A stretch of 64,000 nucleotides of DNA from positions 6,671,508 through 6,735,507 of the forward strand of contig OY744464.1 of NCBI GenBank assembly GCA_963556145.1. Direction: 5' to 3'. A model generated the notes under the pieces. It saw nothing but the letters and a program-made list of their open reading frames with translations. It did not search any database and was not told the DNA's origin. The translations under genes and the position numbers were made by a program. This document shows positions 12,650-24,717 of this stretch, piece after piece; the first letter of the stretch is position 1; each line of letters opens with the position of its first letter. This DNA is from Hygrocybe punicea (taxonomy: Eukaryota; Basidiomycota; Agaricomycetes; Agaricales; Hygrophoraceae).

Positions 12650-12712
12650 GGGTCACATCAGTCACATCGGGTCACATCGGTCACATCGGGTCACATCACG
12701 TCGGGTTATGTT
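12650..12712. repeat. Short tandem repeat of TCACATCGG words
   Basis: Five to six imperfect copies of GGTCACATC(G/A) follow each other. This is a simple minisatellite in non-coding sequence; no gene overlaps it. Confidence 0.7.
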
Positions 12713-13291
12713 GGGTTGGAATGGGAATCAATTGGAGGCATTGGGTTCATCCAGATTCGTGATATATCGATGATACGGACTCAGAGGGATGTTGAGTCTC
12801 TACATCGCAAACAATACATGCCTGCTGTTAGTCGTAGCTGCCACAACTGCAACAAGAGGCACTATGAGGAGACCCATCCTGATGGGAGCAGCTGTGTTCT
12901 TTGGCTCACGGAAACAGAAGCCACCTCACACGACAGCGACAAAGACAATCGATATCACACTCACCGGCTCATGTGTCAGAAGCCCCATCCATTCAATGAT
13001 GCATCATCCTCCACCCTTCCCTCCCTGTTGTCAGCATTCACCAAGAATGGCACAAAGGACCTCAGATTACCATCCCTCGTCAAGAAATTGGAATCCAACA
13101 ACCAGGTGAACCCCAACAAGGAGCATCTTAACTATCATTGCCTGTCTTTTCTTCATCTGCCTAACTACAGTCTGTCTTTACGAAGCATAGTTTTTCTTTC
13201 ACCTTTTTCCAAGTTCTTCACAGTCTGTCCTTACAAAGTGTAGTTTTTTTCTCCCCTTTTTTTGAGTTTTTTAACTAACTATAGTTTGTCG

Positions 13292-14523
13292 CTACTCATA
13301 CATGGCTACTGTATGGTAGCTAGTAACCTGATCATTTGTCCTGAGTTCTGAAAACAGCATATTGCAAAAGAAATCATCTGTAAATATGTGATCCTGCCCT
13401 GGCACCATCCAGCATGGTTTGTAGATGGTCTGTATTTGATTGTGGCCTACCCTGCATGTGCAGAGGCAATGTCCATGGATACAGATCTCCAAGAGATCTG
13501 CTTATCATTTGTTGTGCTCAATGGGGAGTGGGACATACAGGTGAGGGAAACTTTGCTTTAATGAATGATTACCCCACTCAGCTGTCTGTCTGTAAGAGAG
13601 AAGCTGTTTATCAATGTCCATCCTGTTGATGATAGATCCCTCTGTCCAAATGAGTTCATCCCCAGTCATCAAAGGTGCCCAAATCTGACCCTCTACAGCA
13701 TCAGTTCCATGAGGGAATGCTGTATTGGCTATGAGGTAAAATCCAGGGGGAGTCTGATCTTGCAGCTTCTCATAGATTGGCTTAGCCATGTGACAGCTTC
13801 CTGGCACATTCACATTGGCCACTATAATCAGACCTGTAATGGCTCAATCAGCAATTTGACAAGAGAAACGAGATTGCTCACCCTCTGGCAAAAAAACTAA
13901 CACCGATGAGACAAAATGGGCTCACAACCATCCATTGTAAGTGGCATTTTCAATGTCAACATCTCCCAATGTCTGGACTGGCAGTTTGAGACCATCAATG
14001 CTGGCAAATGCTCCAGTGAGCAATGAGTGGTGGCAGCAGATGAGCATGTTGAGCCAGGCAAAATCATCACCTTTTGGCCAGGTGATAGCTGCATCAGGCA
14101 GCTCACGGAGGACATGCAACATGATTGAGAGGCTGAAATCGAGATAGCGAGTGACTGTTGCTGGTATGAGAGCAAAAATTTTTTGAAGCGCAATCTCATG
14201 TGCTGTTGAGCACAAATAATGGAGTACCAAGCCCAATCCACCTTCAGCATCAAGAGATTGATGACCAGGATGGGCTGATCCCTCTGGATCCACATCAGTG
14301 CAACAAATGGGTGACATGTCCCAAAGTCATCGGAAACCGCCAGCAAGAATGTGAGAACATTGAAGCCCATGGTCATTATGAAGCCAGAATCGCTGCAACT
14401 TGTGAGGAGATGTTGCCAGGGCATGTTAAGACAGGGGTTAGGTAGCAAATCAGGTCGAGTGATGTAGGTCCGAGTCATTTGGCGAAGGTGTCTCTGATGT
14501 TCATTGAACATCTCAGCATCCAT
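13292..14523 (-). pseudogene. Harbinger-like DDE_4 transposase, frameshifted remnant
   Basis: Reading the minus strand from 14523 downwards, three frames give successive pieces of one protein. First comes an N-terminal part with SLDAEGGLGLVLHYLCST and EIALQKIFALIPATVTRYLD. Then come the catalytic core words GAFASIDGLKLPVQ and DIENATYNGWL, then NVPGSCHMAKPIYEKL, GFYLIANTAFPHGT and QLLSYRQTAEWG. Last is a C-terminal DLLEICIHGHCLCTCRVGHNQIQ-like tail. The order and spacing match the fungal DDE superfamily endonuclease (PF13359 type). At least three frame breaks (near 14320, 13897 and 13500) make it inactive. It faces the DUF6818 pseudogene at 5.4-6.4 kb, the same convergent layout as in the Harbinger element at 15.3-18.2 kb. 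Confidence 0.75.
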
Positions 14524-15332
14524 TGCCAGTAAAAGTGCAAGTGAGGCTAGCCGGTGATACGCTATATGTAGCTATAAGAAGAGAAATCCTACAACTACAA
14601 AAGGTGAAAAGGTGCAAGGAAGCTTCAGAAAGCCTACACTGGTATAGGAAATGAAGGAGAATGAATAGAAGTGGATGAGAAGCTCAAGAGAAGTGCTGCA
14701 ATCAAAACTGGAGTGGTGCGATCAAAATCAAAGAGTTGCGATAAAATCAAAAGTCGCAGTGAGATCAAAGGGTCGGACAGTGAGAGAATGTGATGGAATG
14801 TGAAGAGAATGGAACTAGGATGAAGGGGAAGCTCTGAGACAAAGGGGGAATGACGGTCTGTCTTGATTCTCTGGGGGTTCTCTCTCTAGTGGCTCATACA
14901 GGCAGGTATATAAGCTGTAAGGACAAAGGAAGAGAGATGAAAGGATGATACTCAAAGGAGATATGTGAGATAAAGGGCATATAGAAGAAAGGATAGGTAG
15001 AGAGAACAATAAATGAATATAGAGAACAAAGAGAACAAAGGAAATACTTCGAAGTGCGATAACTAAATATCTCTGAAGTCGCAGAAGATCGCAATAGTCA
15101 CGATGCGATCAGCAGGTCGAAGAGTGGTAAGTCGCATCAAATCGCAAGGAATTGCAAAATACATAAAATTGGAGCTCAGGATGGCTGAGTGCATATCACT
15201 GGTATTCTTCATCATCCTCTTCCTGATCCACTTCAAGTGCCTGGATAGCATTGTAGGTGTCCTCATCCATGTGATAGTCAGGATAAGCCAAATTTGGAAT
15301 CTGTGCACTTGATTATCTTATATTGTTTTGGC
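14524..15332. other. Non-coding spacer between two Harbinger-type elements
   Basis: No gene or clear terminal repeat is visible. The stretch is purine-rich on the plus strand, with short repeats such as GAGAACAAAG near 15015-15045. It may hold the decayed end of the element whose transposase lies at 13.3-14.5 kb. Confidence 0.4.
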
Positions 15333-15454
15333 TTAGAGCCTGTTCGGTATTAAAGGACTGGGCCTAGTATTTCCCTTATTTGGCAAAGCAATCAATGAAG
15401 GTTGATTCTGAGTTTGAATTGAGAACAGCACTTCAATGGCTGCCACTAGTTGTG

Positions 15455-16647
15455 ATGCCAGCACCCCAAGCATCCCAAGTACCAACGATTGTTGTGTCTG
15501 CTCCGAAGTCTCATAGCAATGCCCAGTGGTCTGAACAGGATGAAACTATTCTCCTCCAATATCTCATCAATCACAAGGCAGAAGGGGGTGATGGTGGCAA
15601 CTTCAAGAAACCAGTTTGGCAGGGTCTTGTCACAGAAATGGCTAAGACCCCCCTACAAAGGTGTTGATAAGAGTGTCACATCTTGCCAGAACAAATGGAA
15701 AAATGTTTGATCCATTTCCTTCTGTTTCAATGTTGCTGACAAATTTTATGTAGTTGAAGGAGACTTTTGCCGTTGTCCATGAAGCTTCCCATCAATCTGG
15801 GCTGCCATGTGATCCTGCATATGGTCTCAACATTGATGAGAATACTCGGCCTGTGTGGGAGGAGTATATTAAGGTATTTGTCCAGTTTTTTTACCATATA
15901 ATGTTGTATTGAGTTATTTCCCAGAAAAACCCAAAGTTGGCCACTTTTCATACTTCAGGCTGGAAGTATTATCAGGATATGCTCACTCTCATGCCATCCC
16001 AAGCAAAAGGAAAGAGTGTCTACCAAGGGAACAGTCAGACAAGCCATGAAGTGCCACAAATGAGCTCTTATAGCTCATCGTCATCTTCTGATGATGCCCA
16101 TCTCTCAGATGGCGATGTGAATGCTGGTGGATCTAGGGTCGACAGTGGGAACGGGTTTCCCATTGACAGCGATGGCCCTCTCCCACCCTCTTCATGCCCT
16201 GTCTCACCATCCCATTCTGTCCCATCTGCCAAACATAAATCACCATCCAAATCCCTCATTTCACTCTCACAATCATCCTTATGGGAATCTCACAGTAGCA
16301 AGCATTCACAGTTAACAGGGCCAACTGCCCTAAACTATATTGGAGAGGAATTGTCCTCCATCAATGCAACTATCTGCACTGCCTCTGAGTCGAAGGCAAA
16401 ATTCACCCAGCAAAGACTCACCAAGGTGGATGATGATGACATCAAGAGTGAAGCATGGTGTAAGGTGCAGGAGGAAAAATACCTCGATGACAATTCAATA
16501 CTTGCTATATTTGATGTTGTGGCTGATATACAGATGGCACAAATGTACCTTGATATCAAGAGGGAGAGCCTTCGCAAGCACTGGATTCAGAAGGAGCTGG
16601 AGAAAATGCACTGTCATATGCCTGACTTTTCCCAAATTGACACATAA
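15455..16647 (+). pseudogene. SANT/Myb-like DNA-binding protein of the Harbinger element (one-base frameshift)
   Basis: Exon 1 (15455-15704) contains the SANT-like start AQWSEQDETILLQYLINHKA, then GGNFKKPVWQGL, and after a run of six C the words DKSVTSCQNKWK. Exon 2 (15754-15873) gives TFAVVHEASHQSGLPCDP and VWEEYIK. Exon 3 (15925-16647) begins KNPKLATFHTSGWKYYQ, followed by a serine-rich linker and a helical C-terminus. Exons 2 and 3 keep phase exactly, but exon 1 is one base too long: the six C at about 15650-15655 shift the frame and five would restore it. In PIF/Harbinger systems such a protein binds DNA and helps bring the transposase into the nucleus. The start at 15455 is chosen because family members begin just before the SANT domain; an ATG at 15395 lies inside the terminal repeat. 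The C-run could be a sequencing error. Confidence 0.75.
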
Positions 16648-16781
16648 CTTACCATCCTTCCTGCCATTCCTTTGTATTTATTTTATGTATACCCTCAATT
16701 TATGTCTTTGAAGAACAGGATGTCATTGAATGGAACTAAGAACAAAACACAAAAAAAAACATGATGATGAGACATAAAAAT

Positions 16782-18108
16782 TTATACAGCGCCCCTCCTC
16801 TCCATATCTTCCCACCAGGCAAGGTAATCTGTCCACATCTGCTGTGCAATCGTGTCCCACTTTGCGCTCACATTTGCATGGCTTTGACGAGTTGGCATGC
16901 GTTGAGCTAATTTTCCAAAGGGGATGACATCAGAAGAATCATCAGAATTGGTGATGTGCATCTCAATTTTGTCAGGGTCATAGTGACGGATGAAATTGTG
17001 GAGAGCACAGAGTGCAGGGGGGATTCTTGCCTGTACCTTCATGCTGTACTCAGGTGGAATGAGGAGAATACAGAAGCAGTGTTTAATGACCCCAAAAATG
17101 CGTTCAACAATGTTGCATAAAGAAGAGTGTCATAGGTTAAACAACTCTTCTTTATTTTCAGGTCTGCAACTTATATCAGTATTTTTTTGTGGTTGTAAAT
17201 AGGTAAAACTTACCGGCATTTGCCTTGGAACCATTCATCAAGGTGATAGCGAGTTGCACGATATGGAACCTGGAGTTCCTCAATAAGGAGGAACCCAGCA
17301 TCAGCTAGGTAGAATTTCCCTTCTGGTACAAAGAAGTCATGGAAGTGTGCATCATTGAACATTGCTGCATCAGCAGCTGTGCCGTCCCAGCTGCTCACGA
17401 CATAGAGAAACTGGAGGTTGAAGCTACAGGCCATCAAACAGTTCTGTGACAAAAAACCCTTTTGATTCTGAGAATACTGCCTTTCAGTGGCTGAAGGTGA
17501 GCAGTGGATGTGGGTGCCATCAACGGCACCCAATGCATCTGCAAAATAGGGGAAAAATTTGGAGTTGTCGGCGATTTTCGAAGAGATCGGATCGGAAGCT
17601 TTTGGTTGCTTCACGTATTTGATATAAAACGGTGGTGAGGAAAAGGTGAGTAACATGCGATAGAAACACCTGCAGATTCTTAATTAAATAGCACTAGGAC
17701 AAAAATAAAAACATACTTGGATATTGTATCATTTGAATGTTGAAAGTGCTCCCCAACATGTCGAATGGTTAAACCGGTGACACAAGTGTAGAGGAAGATA
17801 GCAAGCTGTTCACGAAGGGTGACATATTTGGAATCCCCATAACCCATCTTTTGCAGCATGCTGAGGAGACGCTTGAAAATGTGTAGGTGGACGCCAAGCT
17901 CACACCTCATACATTCAGGATGTCCTGTCATCAACTCATAGACCCATTCATCACCAGAAAGCGCTGAAGTGTGGTAAGGTATTTTCTGATAGTAAGATTG
18001 AGCCCAGAAGTACACAGCGCTGCCAAGGGCATTGACAATAAATGCAATTATGGCAAGTTCATCGTCAATCCCGAGGCCCAAGATGTCATTGTCAGTGTCA
18101 GAGTCCAT
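16782..18108 (-). pseudogene. PIF/Harbinger transposase with one premature stop
   Basis: Three exons: 18108-17717, 17669-17214 and 17163-16782, with GTATGT and GTAAGT donors and CAG acceptors. Exon 1 gives the helix-turn-helix-like part (VTLREQLAIFLYTCVTGLTI, HVGEHFQHSNDTIS). Exon 2 carries the first two catalytic aspartates in GAVDGTHIHC and FYLADAGFLL. Exon 3 carries the glutamate in NIVERIFGVIK and the tail ALHNFIRHYD. A TGA (complement at 17130-17132) stands in the stretch ELFNL-stop-HSSL where the family usually has arginine, so a CGA to TGA change has probably killed the gene. All catalytic residues remain. It is convergent with the SANT gene, ends about 130 bases from it, and would cut and paste the element at TTA sites. 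Confidence 0.8.
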
Positions 18109-18254
18109 GCTAATGGCGATACAATGATAGCAGCAGCCTGAGGTTGGTTTTAACTCAATTCAAACTCAGCATCAACCTTCGTTGATTGCTTTGCCAAATA
18201 AGGGAAATACTAGGCCCAGTACTTTGATACCAAACAGTGCATCAGGAAAACATG

Positions 18255-19566
18255 GGTTTACTTAATCTGACTTAATCGACTTAGTGGACTTAAACACACT
18301 TAAACACACTTAACCATAAATTAAAAGAACTTAATTTTAACTAAGAATAAAAGTTCAACTTTTATACCAGTATAATGCTACTAGTAGTTGCAGTTAGTAC
18401 TTGTGCCGGTTCTAGTGCTGGCGCTGGTGCTGTGCCAGTCTGTGTTCCTACTGTCATGCTGAGAAGTCGAAAAAAAAGCAAATCCATACTTTATCTTTGT
18501 TTGGTCCATGTTCACTTTTGTCTTCACATGCATACCAACACCTGCACCCGTGCCAGAACCAGTGCCTACGCCAGTACCAGCATGGCATAGCGGAGGGCAT
18601 CTTATAGGTAAAAAACTCGACCCGAAGTTTCTTCCTCATTGACGTGCTTTTAGGATGGCGGTGGTTGCGACCATGACAATAGGACAAGCAGGACAGCACG
18701 ACCAGGACGGCGACTAGGACGATGAGCACTAACACTTCACCAGCATGCACACCATGGCAGTGCCAGCAAGCAGTGCCAGCGCAGGCCAGGAGGCGCAGTG
18801 CTGGGACCAGCCAGCACGACGGTGAGGATGGCAGCGTGGAATGTTTCAAGTAAGCCAAGCTGCTTTCTTCTCTTGCCACTAGCGATGGGTACTCACATGG
18901 GTACCCATGCCAGTGTCAGTTCTAGCACCAGCACCAGCATTAGCACCAGCAACAGCATCACCACTGGCAGTGCCAGTGCTGCATCAGTGCCGTGGCATGC
19001 GTTTCTGCAGCAGCACAATCAGGCTGCTATTATGGGGGGCAAAGTGATGCTGGTGGGCTCTCGTAATGTACTGCTTACCCTCTCTGCTGCTGCCCTTTGA
19101 GAAGTTGACATCCACGGCTCATTCCAACATGCACCTACCCCACTGCCCTCACACGCACCAGTTCTGGCATGGCACACTGATGGCACCAGCACAGCACACC
19201 AACGGAACCAGCATGGCACAACAATGGTGCCAGCTGGCACTAGCACCAGCACCCATGCCAGTACCAGCATGTCAACAGTGCCAGTGCCGGTGGTGATCAC
19301 AAGGACAAGGATGATGGAAACGAGGTCTTCGAATGCACCAGCACAGAGCAAATGTCTATCCTTGTAAGCCCTTTTATTGACCCACTCTCCGTGCAATCAT
19401 CAACTGATCATTTTTGTTGCAGGCTGCTATTATAAAATTTTATTCATAAAAATAACAGAATAAGTGAAATTAAGTAGAAGGACCTTCTTAATTCCACTTA
19501 ATCACTTAACTACTTAAAAAGCCTTAATTTATAAAATAAGTCAGATTAAGTCAGACTAAGTAAACC
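18255..19566. mobile_element. 1.3-kb non-autonomous insertion in the left arm
   Basis: It begins GGTTTACTTAATCTGACTTA and ends with the inverse of GGTTTACTTAGTCTGACTTA. The corresponding place in the right arm (40365-40395) is uninterrupted and reads straight from GGGTTTACTTC into ACTTCAGTCC. This shows the 1.3 kb is extra sequence in the left arm. Its outer 60-130 bases are rich in ACTTAA words. The core (about 18370-19320) is a low-complexity mix of CCAGTGCCAGC/ACCAGCACCAGC words with no gene. The exact target duplication is ambiguous because ACTT is repeated at the site. Confidence 0.6.
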
Positions 19567-21749
19567 ACTTCAGTCCACCACTATTGTACATCTAGTTAGA
19601 TGTAACATAACGGTATGTTGTGTTCCATCTAAGTGTTCTACCAGGCCTGGTCTTCCCAGGGACAATTTATTAGTCCCAGGGACATTTCACCCATGGGATA
19701 TATTTTCAGACCAAGGCTAAAATGGGACACTTTCAAAAGAGGCCCAGCGGATGATTAAATATCCCAAGGGATAATTTTAAAAGAGAACCATGGTCTAAAT
19801 ATAAGTACCATGGGATTCTAGAGCTTATATTTGGCTAAAGTAAGGGACAATATATATTTCAAGAAGCTACCAAATCTTAGTCCAAGGGATATGTTACCAA
19901 TGCAGAAGAAGACTGTGGGACACTAACTGGCACACAAATGTGTCCCATGGGACATTTAGTCTACTATGAATATTTCTCATGGGATACTTTGATGTTGAGG
20001 AAATATACTATAGGACATTTATTTGACCATGAATATTTCCCATGGGATGTAAATGTGTTCCATGGGATGCTTCCATTATATTGAACTTATACCATGGGAC
20101 ATTTATTCTACCATGGATATAGCCCATGGGACATTTCCATTTGTTCATATTATACCATGGGACATTTATTCAACCGTTGATATATCCCATGGGACATTTC
20201 CATTTGTTCATATTATACCATGGGACCTTTATTCTACTGTAGATACATCCCATGGGATACTTACTATTATACCATGGGACATTTATTCTACCATTGATTT
20301 ATCCCATGGGCTGTTTGCATTTCTTCAAATTATACCATGGGACATTTATTCTACCGTAGATATATCCCATGGGACATATTACAATACCATCAGGGAGAAT
20401 GTATATTTTCCTGGGATAAATATCTCAAGCAGGTCTACTATAGCCAGATGGCTATAACATTGTAAATAAAATAGGTAAAATTATGGAAATATTTGTGTGC
20501 ATAGATTAAAAGGCCTAGGGATTGTAATATTATTCCTTGGGATATTTATTTTACCTGAGAAAAACCCATGGGACATATAGAATATCCCATGGGATACTTA
20601 TCTTGTCTTAGAAAACAGCCCATGGGACATGTAGAATATCCCTTGGGATATTTGCCTTATCTGAGAAAAGCCCATGGGACATGTAGAATATCCCATGGGA
20701 TACTTATCTTGTCTTAGAAAACAGTCCATGGGACATAGAACAACCCTTGGGATACTTTCACTATTACAGAAACAGCCCATGGGACATGAAAAATATTGCT
20801 TGGGATATTTATGTTACCCAAGAAAAAGCCCATGGGACATATAAAATATCCCTTGGGATACCTTTGTTATTGCAGAAACAGCCCATGGGACATGTAAAAT
20901 ATCCCTTTGGATATTTACTTTACTCAAAAAAGCCCCAATCTACAGGCTGGTGGGACTGCCTGCTTGCTCAGCATCTGCCAAGTCACACAATAATAGTCAT
21001 ACCAATGCCACATGTTACATAATTTTAATTTAGCAACCACTCAAAATAGATATACCAAATTAAACAATTATTTTACCTAAATACATGGTATTCTACTTTA
21101 TCAGGGGAGAGACAGGGAGGTGGAGGAGAGGAGAGGAAAGGGGGGATGACAGGGGGGATGGCAGGGGGGATGGCAGGGGGTGGGCAGGGGGAGAAGGGGC
21201 AGGAGGTGGATGGGAGGTGGGGATGGTGGATGGACAGCATATAAGCAGGGGGAGAAGGGGCAGGTTAGGAAGGGGGATAAGGGGTAGGAGACAGTCAGGG
21301 GGAGAAGGGAATGGAGGATGGAGGAGGAGGAGGGGAAAGGAGAAAAGGGAGGGACTAACAAAAGTACATACTGGTGTTCCCCTGGTGTCCACGCCCCTCC
21401 GCGTCCTTGCCCTTGTCCCCGTCCCCGTCCTCGTCCTCGTCCTCGTCGTCCCCGTCCCCATCCTCATCATCATCCTCATCCCCATCACCGTTTCCGTCCT
21501 CGTCGTCCCAGTTGCCGTCGTCCTTGTTGACCCGGGCTCCGTGGTCCTCGTCGTCCCGTTCCCCCGTCCTGGTTGTCCTCGTTTCCGTCGTCCGTGGTTC
21601 CCATGCCCGCTGCCCTCCTCGTCGTCCTCGTCTTCATTGGCCCTGCCCGTTGTCGTCTTCCCGTTGTCGTAGTTCCCGCGCCCGCTGTGTCGTTGTCTTC
21701 CCCATTCTCGCCGTCGTCGCATTCATCCTCGTTCTTGTCTTCGTTTATG
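19567..21749. repeat. Left arm of the palindrome
   Basis: This arm reappears inverted with mirror coordinates adding to 44327 over 20598-21749 (22578-23729), with no insertions or deletions there and identical translations in the mirrored frames, so the two arms are essentially identical. From outside inward it holds a stretch with CCATGGGACATTTATT words, an AT-rich part, a G-rich part (21110-21350) and a CGTCCTCGTCC-type low-complexity part (21390-21749). Long frames inside it are by-products of that composition. Confidence 0.85.
20041..20395. repeat. Tandem array built on CCCATGGGACATTTATT, left-arm version
   Basis: About six imperfect units of roughly 55-65 bases contain the eight-base palindrome CCCATGGG followed by ACATTTATTCTACC and a variable AT part. 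The mirrored array in the right arm (23945-24579 plus 39730-39905) has several more units, so the array has expanded on one side or shrunk on the other. Confidence 0.8.
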
Positions 21750-22056
21750 CATCTGAAAAATCTAAAATTAATTCTAGGGGTACTAAGGAAGGTGTACATT
21801 GTGTTCCAGACAAGTGCCTGGTAGTTGGTGGTACAGGGAATGTGTTGTAGCCAAAATGGATTTGGATCTTTGCATTGTGGCTAGACAATCAAAAGTCCGT
21901 ATAAGCAGACATAATCATGAATTGAATGTGAGTGACAAGTTCATCATATTTTGGCTACAACACATTCCCTGTAACACCAACTACCAGGCACTTGTCTGGA
22001 ACACAATGTACACCTTCCTTAGTACCCCTAGAATTAATTTTAGATTTTTCAGATGT
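21750..22056. repeat. Second, smaller palindrome in the loop of the large one
   Basis: About 105 bases starting ATCTGAAAAATCTAAAATTA return inverted at about 21950-22056, ending TTTTAGATTTTTCAGATG. The arms are separated by about 95 bases. It sits exactly where the two large arms lose symmetry and looks like an independent foldback MITE inserted at the centre. Confidence 0.75.
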
Positions 22057-22577
22057 CTAGTCGCAAAGTTAGGTGTTTAAGGGTCCATTTTTGGCAGAGG
22101 CATAGAATGCATTGTGAATATCTCCCCATATAAAATGGAATAAAATACAAAAACTTCCTGTGGGGTAGGTATATCATACTTACATCTCTTCAGGGTCTTG
22201 CCCTGGCCATTGAGGTGCTGTAGTACATGTAATAATAATAAGAAATTCCAGCCACCCTTCCCTATATGGCAACTCGACCCCGTTTGGGATATCGGCAAAT
22301 TCCGGTTGAAATTCTCGTGCGCGAGTTCAACATGACTTGTCATTTTCAACAACGACATGACAACGGGTGCGGATGCTAGGTTAGTGTTCTTTATCTTTTT
22401 TCTTCATTCTACTGACTACTTAAACACACTTGTAGGTTTTTTTCCCACACCCTCATGCCAAGCGAACGCGAACGCGGCAACCACAACAAGCAGATGCGCA
22501 TGCGGGCGACAAGGAGACAGGATGCAGCCGAGAACAGGGACAACCCAGGCCGACCACGACAGCAAGAACGAGGACAG
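22057..22577. other. Asymmetric loop sequence of the palindrome
   Basis: This part has no mirror copy in the left arm. Its right half (about 22420-22577) continues the low-complexity tract of the right arm and resembles, in inverse orientation, the core of the element at 6940-7160 (shared words such as GCCTGGGTTGTCC and GTTCTCGGCTG). Its left half has no recognisable gene. Confidence 0.5.
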
Positions 22578-24579
22578 CATAAACGAAGACAAGAACGAGG
22601 ATGAATGCGACGACGGCGAGAATGGGGAAGACAACGACACAGCGGGCGCGGGAACTACGACAACGGGAAGACGACAACGGGCAGGGCCAATGAAGACGAG
22701 GACGACGAGGAGGGCAGCGGGCATGGGAACCACGGACGACGGAAACGAGGACAACCAGGACGGGGGAACGGGACGACGAGGACCACGGAGCCCGGGTCAA
22801 CAAGGACGACGGCAACTGGGACGACGAGGACGGAAACGGTGATGGGGATGAGGATGATGATGAGGATGGGGACGGGGACGACGAGGACGAGGACGAGGAC
22901 GGGGACGGGGACAAGGGCAAGGACGCGGAGGGGCGTGGACACCAGGGGAACACCAGTATGTACTTTTGTTAGTCCCTCCCTTTTCTCCTTTCCCCTCCTC
23001 CTCCTCCATCCTCCATTCCCTTCTCCCCCTGACTGTCTCCTACCCCTTATCCCCCTTCCTAACCTGCCCCTTCTCCCCCTGCTTATATGCTGTCCATCCA
23101 CCATCCCCACCTCCCATCCACCTCCTGCCCCTTCTCCCCCTGCCCACCCCCTGCCATCCCCCCTGCCATCCCCCCTGTCATCCCCCCTTTCCTCTCCTCT
23201 CCTCCACCTCCCTGTCTCTCCCCTGATAAAGTAGAATACCATGTATTTAGGTAAAATAATTGTTTAATTTGGTATATCTATTTTGAGTGGTTGCTAAATT
23301 AAAATTATGTAACATGTGGCATTGGTATGACTATTATTGTGTGACTTGGCAGATGCTGAGCAAGCAGGCAGTCCCACCAGCCTGTAGATTGGGGCTTTTT
23401 TGAGTAAAGTAAATATCCAAAGGGATATTTTACATGTCCCATGGGCTGTTTCTGCAATAACAAAGGTATCCCAAGGGATATTTTATATGTCCCATGGGCT
23501 TTTTCTTGGGTAACATAAATATCCCAAGCAATATTTTTCATGTCCCATGGGCTGTTTCTGTAATAGTGAAAGTATCCCAAGGGTTGTTCTATGTCCCATG
23601 GACTGTTTTCTAAGACAAGATAAGTATCCCATGGGATATTCTACATGTCCCATGGGCTTTTCTCAGATAAGGCAAATATCCCAAGGGATATTCTACATGT
23701 CCCATGGGCTGTTTTCTAAGACAAGATAAGTATCCCATGGGATATTCTATATGTCCCATGGGCTTTTCTCAGGTAAAATAAATATCCCAAGGAATAATAT
23801 TACAATCCCTAGGCCTTTTAATCTATGCACACAAATATTTCCATAATTTTACCTATTTTATTTACAATGTTATAGCCATCTGGCTATAGTAGACCTGCTT
23901 GAGATATTTATCCCAGGAAAATATACATTCTCCCTGATGGTATTGTAATATGTCCCATGGGATATATCTACGGTAGAATAAATGTCCCATGGTATAATTT
24001 GAAGAAATGCAAACAGCCCATGGGATAAATCAATGGTAGAATAAATGTCCCATGGTATAATAGTAAGTATCCCATGGGATGTATCTACAGTAGAATAAAG
24101 GTCCCATGGTATAATATGAACAAATGGAAATGTCCCATGGGATATATCAACGGTTGAATAAATGTCCCATGGTATAATATGAACAAATGGAAATGTCCCA
24201 TGGGATATATATATGGTAGAATAAATGTCCCCAGGTACAATTTACAATATCCCATGGGACATATGTACAGTAGAATAAATGTCCCATGGTATAATTTGAA
24301 CAAATGGAAATGTCCCATGGGATATATATATGGTAGAATAAATGTTCCGTGGTATAATTTTAAATATCCCATGGGACATATCTATGGTAAAATAAATGTC
24401 CCATGGTATAATTTTAACTATCCCATCGGACATATTTACATTAGAATACATGTCCCCTGGTATAATTTAAAGAAATGGAAATATCCCATGGGATCAATCA
24501 ATGGTAGAATAAATGTCCCGTGGTATAATTGTACGTATCCCATGGGACATATCTACAGTAGAATAAATGTCCCATGGGT
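22578..24579. repeat. Right arm of the palindrome, inner part
   Basis: Inverse copy of the left arm up to about 24195, followed by array units absent from the left arm. It is cut at 24579 by the 5' LTR of the Ty3/gypsy element and resumes at 39730. Confidence 0.85.
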
Positions 24580-24717
24580 TGTCATGATCCAAACAGGATT
24601 CGGATCAAAACATAGTAATATGCTGTCACTAGTCACCATCCCTACAGCACACATCACATTACAAGGACCATTCATACTGGAATGCCCCCATCTGCATATG
24701 GAGTAGAAAGGAATACC

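Noticed and set aside
21085..21850. Long frames (158-209 codons) in the left palindrome arm, mirrored at 22357-23242
   Set aside because: They exist in several frames at once because the CGTCCTCGTCC-type sequence lacks stops; the products are low-complexity and mirrored only because the arms are.
20041..24579. CRISPR-like repeat array
   Set aside because: Units are imperfect, the whole unit repeats without unique spacers, and the setting is eukaryotic.
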